This document shows positions 5,669 through 9,436 of a stretch of DNA of 9,436 nucleotides, piece by piece. Source of the DNA: WHSM01 sp050701695 (GTDB lineage: Bacteria; Actinomycetota; Actinomycetes; Mycobacteriales; Micromonosporaceae). The position numbers were made by a program, and so were the translations under genes. The first letter of the stretch is position 1; each line of letters begins with the position of its first letter. The notes under the pieces were generated by a model. That model was not told where the DNA came from. It searched no databases and worked only from the letters and a program-made list of their open reading frames with translations. The stretch is taken from contig JBOGDE010000227.1 of NCBI GenBank assembly GCA_050701695.1, forward strand, positions 1-9,436, in the 5' to 3' direction.

Positions 5669-7010
5669 TCTGGCTGATCGCACGCCCGGGGTCGGCGGCG
5701 AGCTGGTGCAGCACCGCCAGGTAGCCGTCCACCTGTGCCCGCGCGGTGGCCTCGGCGACCACGTCCGGCGTGTAGTGGACAGTGCCGGTCAGCCCCCCGG
5801 ACGCCTCGGGCTGGGTGGTCCACAGGCCGTCCAGCGGCAGCGCCGCCCCTTCCTGCTGCCGGTTGGCGCGGCGCTGGATGCCCTGCCGGGTGCAGCCCGG
5901 CCCGAACGGCAGCTCCTCGGTACGTTCCCGCGACGGCAGGTGCTGGAACGGCACCACCAGCGCCCCCTGGCCAGCGATCGCGGCGGCCGCGGCTGGCACG
6001 GTCAGCGTCAGCTTCAACACCGGGATCTCGTACCGGTACGCGTCCAGGCAGGTGCGCCGCACCCGGGCCAGGCACTCGGTCAGCGCGGGGTCGCCGGCCA
6101 GGTCGAACCGCAGCGGTACGGGATTCAGCAGGTACCCCACCAGCCGCTCCACCTCGGGCCGCCCGCGCCCCGAGTTCAGCGTCAGCACCCCGATGTCGGT
6201 TTCGCCGGTGAGCCGGTGCAGCAGCACCGCGTACCCGGTGAGCAGGGTGATGAACGGGGTGCAGCGCGCCTGCCGGCCGACGGCCGCGAGGCGGTCCGCC
6301 AGCTCCGCCGGTACCGCGAACCGGCGCTTCGCCTTCACCGCCCGCCCGCCCTTCGGCCGGGGCGCGTCGGCCGGGACGCTCAGCACCGGCATCCCGTCGA
6401 GCTGGCGTTCCCAGTACGCCAGCGACCTGGGATTGTCGGCCGCGGCCAGGTCGGCGGCGACGTGGTCGGCGTACCGGCCGGCCGGGGGGAGCCGCGGCTC
6501 CTCACCGGCGGACCTCGCGGCGTAGCAGTCGGCGAGCTCACGTACCAGCAGGTCTACCGACCAGGCGTCGGTGACGCTGTGGTGGGCGACGACGCCCAGC
6601 ACCGCGTCGTCGGAGGCCAGCCGCCCCAGGTACACCCACAGCAGTGGCGGGGTGTCGGCCGGATACTCCGCGGCGTCCAACTCGTCCAGGAACGCCTCGG
6701 CGCGGGCGGCCCGCGCCGCCGGGTCCGGCGTGGCCAGGTCGACCACGGTGAACCGCCCGGGCGTCGGCGGTGAGATCACCTGCTCCTGCCCGTCGAGTAC
6801 GGTGCGCAGCCCGTCGTGCCGCGCCACCAGGTCGTCGATCGCCGCGGCCAGCGCCGCCTCGTCCACCGCGCCCCGCAGCCGGCAGCCCAGCGCGATGACG
6901 AACCGCGGACCCCGCGCACCGCCGGTATGCACCAGATCCATCACCGACAGCAGTTGCAGCGCGTACGTCAGCGGCAGCCTGGTCTCGGTCAGCTCGGTCT
7001 GCTCGGTCAC
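5643..7010 (-). CDS. free-standing NRPS-type condensation protein
   Basis: Single-domain condensation (C) protein of 455 aa, the size of one C domain with no adenylation or carrier domain attached. The active-site motif HHxxxDG appears as HHSVTDAW (143-150), so both His and the Asp are kept and Gly is replaced by Ala. VGYLLNPVPLR (291-301) matches the C5 IGxFVNxxPLR motif. The N-terminal LPLTYAQ-like segment and the YTPDVV...YLAVLHQLAADP C-terminus fit the family. It would join a carrier-bound acyl group to an amine or alcohol. Start GTG 7010 is preferred because AGGAG lies about 5 nt upstream; ATG 7022 in the same frame has no ribosome site. The 46-bp gap to the upstream isocyanide-synthase-like gene implies co-transcription. 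The likely donor carrier is the stand-alone protein at 3019-3255. Confidence 0.88.
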   Translation of the reverse strand: MTEQTELTETRLPLTYALQLLSVMDLVHTGGARGPRFVIALGCRLRGAVDEAALAAAIDDLVARHDGLRTVLDGQEQVISPPTPGRFTVVDLATPDPAARAARAEAFLDELDAAEYPADTPPLLWVYLGRLASDDAVLGVVAHHSVTDAWSVDLLVRELADCYAARSAGEEPRLPPAGRYADHVAADLAAADNPRSLAYWERQLDGMPVLSVPADAPRPKGGRAVKAKRRFAVPAELADRLAAVGRQARCTPFITLLTGYAVLLHRLTGETDIGVLTLNSGRGRPEVERLVGYLLNPVPLRFDLAGDPALTECLARVRRTCLDAYRYEIPVLKLTLTVPAAAAAIAGQGALVVPFQHLPSRERTEELPFGPGCTRQGIQRRANRQQEGAALPLDGLWTTQPEASGGLTGTVHYTPDVVAEATARAQVDGYLAVLHQLAADPGRAISQITLPGAYR

Positions 7011-7056
7011 GGCTCTCCTCATGAGTTCTGGCGGGCCCGCGGCCCACGGTGGACGG

Positions 7057-8418
7057 TCAGCGGCGGCGCAGGCGGATCCGCCGCAGCAGTTCGGGGGCGA
7101 GGTCGTCGTCGGGCGTCACGTACGCCGAGGGCACCATGGCGAAGGGCTGCCGCGGGCCGGTCGACGGCGTGTGCACCGGCACCATCCCGCGGTCGTGCAG
7201 CACCACCCGGAAGTCCACCGCCACCTGACCCCGCTCGTCCACACAGCCGGTGCCGTGCCACGGCAGCAGCGTCGAGCCGCCGAGGTAGGTCAGCCCGAGC
7301 TCCCCGGGGCCGGTCAGCCCGGAACGCAGCCGCAGGTGCGGGGGCAGCGCCTGGTCCACCCGGCACCGCAGGTCCGCGGCGAGCACCGCGAGGTACTCGA
7401 CGGTGGCATCCCAGGCCCGGCGCAGCACCGCCCGCCGCGCCAGCCGTACCGCCGCGGGCACGTGCCGGCCGTCACCGGGCAGGTCGGCGAGCACCCGCCG
7501 CGACCACTCCGGGCCCACCTCTCCGTTGGGCGAGGGCACCGGCACCGAGTACAGCAGCGAACGGTAGAGCCCGCTGAACCGCGGTGTCCGCTCCGGCAGC
7601 ACCGAGGCCAGCGGCTCGTCGGCGGCGGCCGCGTCGTGCCGCGCGGCGTACGGCCGCACCCGCTCGTCGATCAGCTCCTGGTAGTCGCGGACGTACTCCT
7701 CGCGCCGTGCCGCCGCCGTACCCAGGCTCTCGGCGATCACGTCGCGCTTGATCCGCCAGCGCAGGGCGCCGCCGAGCCCGGCCAGCTCCTCCAGCCGCCA
7801 CAGCGCCGTCCGGTAGCGGTGCAGGTCGGCCGGCGCCCGGGGGCGGAAGTAGCCCCCGTCCGCCATCACCATGACGTCCAACCCCGGCGGGTAGTACGCC
7901 GTACACGCCCGCTGCAGCTCGACCAGCCGCAGCACCGCGCCGAGGTCGCCGAGGTCGGGCAGCGGCCCGGCGGCCTTCAACCCGTTGTCGCAGTGCTTGA
8001 ACGGGAAGCCCTGCAGCGCCACCGGCACCGGCTCGCCCGCCGTGACGAACCGGCCGACCCGGTCGCGCAGCGCCGCGAGCGGGAAGTGACGGCGCGGCCC
8101 GCGGCGGAACCGGCTGTGGGTCAGCACGTGGTGCAGGAACCCGAGCGGGGTACGCTCCGCGGCCCGGCGCCGGCCCTCGGCGACCAGCTGGTCCACCGCC
8201 CGCCAGGAGTGGGCCACCAGCGCCGAGAGCAGCCGGTTGGTCGCCTCCCGGTCCAGCTCCACGCGGCGTGCGGGCGGCGCCGCCAGCGACCGCATCCGGG
8301 CCAGGTCCACCGCCGCGAGCGACCGGACATGCGACAGCAGCGGCCCAGCCCCGGAGGTCTGCTCCGGAGCGGTGACGGCGTCCGATGTGGACCCGATGGC
8401 CCAGCGCCCACTGTCCAC
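7057..8418 (-). CDS. DIT1/PvcA-family isocyanide (isonitrile) synthase homologue
   Basis: This 453-aa protein carries the core pattern of DIT1/PvcA proteins, whose characterised bacterial members make isonitriles from Tyr or Trp and ribulose 5-phosphate. Visible are GFPFK (137-141), GPLPDLGDLGAVLRLVEL (151-168), YYPPGLDVMVMADGGYF (175-191; compare pGa-i-i-sDG-vF of PvcA) and LPWHGTGCVDERGQ (385-398; compare tPWH-v...DG). It is longer than PvcA (about 330 aa), with roughly 90 extra N-terminal residues and an enlarged middle (about 230-330). The usual RLSIH segment before the PWH motif is not recognisable. It is therefore a divergent member, and substrate and even activity are open. GTG 8418 is preceded by a GGGGGGA ribosome site. 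It heads an operon with the condensation gene. No PvcB-like oxygenase is nearby. Confidence 0.8.
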   Translation of the reverse strand: MDSGRWAIGSTSDAVTAPEQTSGAGPLLSHVRSLAAVDLARMRSLAAPPARRVELDREATNRLLSALVAHSWRAVDQLVAEGRRRAAERTPLGFLHHVLTHSRFRRGPRRHFPLAALRDRVGRFVTAGEPVPVALQGFPFKHCDNGLKAAGPLPDLGDLGAVLRLVELQRACTAYYPPGLDVMVMADGGYFRPRAPADLHRYRTALWRLEELAGLGGALRWRIKRDVIAESLGTAAARREEYVRDYQELIDERVRPYAARHDAAAADEPLASVLPERTPRFSGLYRSLLYSVPVPSPNGEVGPEWSRRVLADLPGDGRHVPAAVRLARRAVLRRAWDATVEYLAVLAADLRCRVDQALPPHLRLRSGLTGPGELGLTYLGGSTLLPWHGTGCVDERGQVAVDFRVVLHDRGMVPVHTPSTGPRQPFAMVPSAYVTPDDDLAPELLRRIRLRRR

Positions 8419-8433
8419 GGTCCCCCCGCGTAG

Positions 8434-8448
8434 TCGCCTTTGAGGCGA
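8434..8448. promoter_or_regulatory. perfect 15-bp dyad upstream of isocyanide-synthase gene (candidate operator)
   Basis: TCGCCT-TTG-AGGCGA is perfectly symmetric (6-bp arms, 3-bp centre) and lies 16-30 bp before GTG 8418. On the minus strand an AT-rich TTTATTT stands directly upstream, the most -10-like stretch here, so the dyad would overlap the transcription start. It could be a repressor operator, or a leader hairpin if transcribed. Confidence 0.55.
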
Positions 8449-8519
8449 AATAAACCGGACTACGGGCCATATCCCGGCAACTTCCTACATCTACCAGCGC
8501 CTATGGTAACCGGCGCGGC

Positions 8520-8525
8520 TAGGGT
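8520..8525 (+). promoter_or_regulatory. -10-like hexamer of HAD phosphatase gene (leaderless)
   Basis: TAGGGT ends 6 nt before GTG 8532 and there is no ribosome-binding site, so transcription probably starts at the initiation codon. No -35 match is evident. Confidence 0.5.
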
Positions 8526-8531
8526 GGCCCC

Positions 8532-9344
8532 GTGAGTGAGGATCGGGGCTGGTGCCCGCGGCTGGTGGTGCTCGACCTGGACGGCACCCTGGTGCCGGGG
8601 CCGGGCTTCACCGGCGAGCCACCCACCCCGGCGGTACGGGACGCGGTGGCGCGGGTACGGGCGGCGGGGGTGCCGGTGTTGGTGGCCACGGCGCGCACCA
8701 TCATGCTGTGCTTCGACACCCTCGGTCAGCTCGGGATCGCCGACGGCTGGCTGGTGTGCGGCAACGGTGGCATCACGTACCACCTGGGGAGCCGCAGCTT
8801 CGAGCACCGGATCACCTTCGACGCCGACCCGGTGGCGCACGCCCTGGCTACGGCACTGCCCGGTGCGGAGTTCGCCGTCGAGGAGGGAGCCCACGGCTTC
8901 CGCGCCACCGCCGGGTTCTGCGCCGGCCTCCCGTTCACCCCGCTCGCCACCCAGCCGCTCGCCGAGCTGGTGGCCGCCCCGGTCACCCGGATGGCCTGCC
9001 GCGCGCAGCGACACCCGCCGGAGGCGGTCACCTCCGCCGCCGGTACGGCCGCCGCCGGCCAGCCGGTGACCTGGTCTTCGGAGATCCCCGGCTGGCTGGA
9101 CATCGGGCCGGCGGGACTGTCGAAGGCGGTGGCGGTGGCGAAGGTCGCCGAGCGGCTCGGTGTCGCGGCCGCCGACGCCCTGGCGATCGGCGACGGCGCC
9201 AACGACGTACCGCTGTTCACCTGGGCCGGTCGCTCGGTGGCGATGGGCGACGCCCCGCCGGAGGTACGTCAGGCCGCCACGTACGTCACCGGCGACGTGG
9301 CCGCCGACGGCGCCGCGACCGCGCTCGCCCGGTGGTTCCCGTGA
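8532..9344 (+). CDS. HAD-superfamily hydrolase, Cof-type (IIB) phosphatase
   Basis: Soluble 270-aa phosphatase of the haloacid dehalogenase superfamily. All four motifs are present: DLDGT (15-19, nucleophile Asp15 and acid/base Asp17), VATAR with Thr53, Lys198 in GLSKAVAV, and GDGANDVPLF (220-229) with Mg-binding Asp221 and Asp225. A cap of about 110 residues (roughly 80-190) between motifs II and III fits the C2/Cof class acting on sugar phosphates, phosphorylated metabolites or similar small substrates. The GTG 8532 start is the only one that leaves motif I near the N-terminus, and TAGGGT lies 6 nt before it. The gene is divergent from the isocyanide-synthase-like gene. Its stop overlaps the start of the next frame (GTGA at 9341-9344). 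It is most likely a housekeeping-type neighbour; its substrate cannot be read from sequence. Confidence 0.9.
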   Translation: MSEDRGWCPRLVVLDLDGTLVPGPGFTGEPPTPAVRDAVARVRAAGVPVLVATARTIMLCFDTLGQLGIADGWLVCGNGGITYHLGSRSFEHRITFDADPVAHALATALPGAEFAVEEGAHGFRATAGFCAGLPFTPLATQPLAELVAAPVTRMACRAQRHPPEAVTSAAGTAAAGQPVTWSSEIPGWLDIGPAGLSKAVAVAKVAERLGVAAADALAIGDGANDVPLFTWAGRSVAMGDAPPEVRQAATYVTGDVAADGAATALARWFP

Positions 9345-9436
9345 CCTCCGAGCCCGCCCGCCCGACCCGCCCTTCCCGCCCGACCCGCCCTTCCCGCCCG
9401 ACCCGTCGGACCGGCCCAGCGCGGTCGGTGCGGAAC
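9341..9436 (+). CDS. 5' end of unidentified gene, Pro/Arg/Ser/Thr-repeat N-terminus (partial)
   Basis: A frame opening with GTG 9341 overlaps the HAD stop as GTGA and stays open for 32 codons to the window edge. It reads MTSEPARPTRPS, then RPTRPS-type repeats, then RPTRRTGPARSVRN. The 4-bp overlap is the usual sign of translational coupling, and the 18-bp DNA repeat keeps frame, producing a six-residue peptide repeat. It is a basic, disordered tail and no family can be named. Because only the low-complexity start is visible, the tract could also be non-coding spacer. Confidence 0.5.
   Translation, partial: MTSEPARPTRPSRPTRPSRPTRRTGPARSVRN
9357..9405. repeat. 18-bp tandem repeat, 2.7 copies
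   Basis: CCCGCCCGACCCGCCCTT occurs at 9357-9374 and 9375-9392 without change, and its first 13 bases recur at 9393-9405. The period is a multiple of three, so in the frame starting at 9341 it encodes an Arg-Pro-Thr-Arg-Pro-Ser repeat. Copy number may vary between strains. Confidence 0.92.

Noticed and set aside
6571..8433. 620-codon plus-strand open frame opposite the condensation and isocyanide-synthase genes.
   Set aside because: Composition is low-complexity Arg/Pro/His/Gln, it has no ribosome site, and the opposite strand carries two proteins with clear motifs.
8497..8515. GCGCC...GGCGC dyad around GGTAACC upstream of the HAD gene.
   Set aside because: The arms are 5 bp of pure GC with an asymmetric centre, expected by chance in DNA of this composition.

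Overview
The window is very GC-rich. Its genes favour GTG and ATG starts, have G/C at third codon positions and often use GTAC-containing codon pairs (gtacgg, cgtacc). This points to a high-GC actinomycete, and my guess from codon style is a Micromonosporaceae member (Micromonospora-like). That is an inference, because no rRNA or marker gene is present.

Layout. Positions 1-95 hold a 19-bp tandem repeat, apparently non-coding. Positions 111-947 hold an exported-looking beta-carbonic anhydrase gene (minus strand) bracketed by two related 57-bp palindromes. A divergent AraC-type regulator (1111-2091, plus) follows, with possible operator half-sites 21 bp apart in front of it. A small hairpin (2097-2112) closes this module and faces a double-hotdog acyl-CoA thioesterase-like gene (2120-2917, minus).

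The next block looks like a compact set of dissociated secondary-metabolism genes. It contains a stand-alone peptidyl/acyl carrier protein (3019-3255, plus), a 483-aa adenylate-forming ligase (3293-4744, minus), a class I SAM methyltransferase (4838-5668, plus), a free-standing NRPS-type condensation protein (5643-7010, minus), and a 453-aa DIT1/PvcA-family isocyanide-synthase homologue (7057-8418, minus). The last two form an operon. The window ends with a HAD phosphatase (8532-9344, plus) that is translationally coupled to the start of an unidentified Pro/Arg/Ser/Thr-rich gene running off the edge.

Working model (inference). The PvcA-like enzyme converts an amino acid amine to an isocyanide. 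The ligase looks like the carboxylic-acid/CoA-ligase type rather than an amino-acid adenylation domain, and could activate the resulting amine-less acid. The acid would be loaded on the carrier protein, and the condensation protein would join it to an amine or alcohol. The methyltransferase and perhaps the thioesterase could tailor or edit. The carbonic anhydrase, AraC regulator and HAD phosphatase may be unrelated neighbours. No PvcB-type Fe(II)/2-oxoglutarate oxygenase is in the window.

Several genes have a -10-like hexamer 6-7 nt before the start codon, suggesting leaderless mRNAs. Short repeats or dyads sit in most divergent intergenic gaps and are candidate operators.
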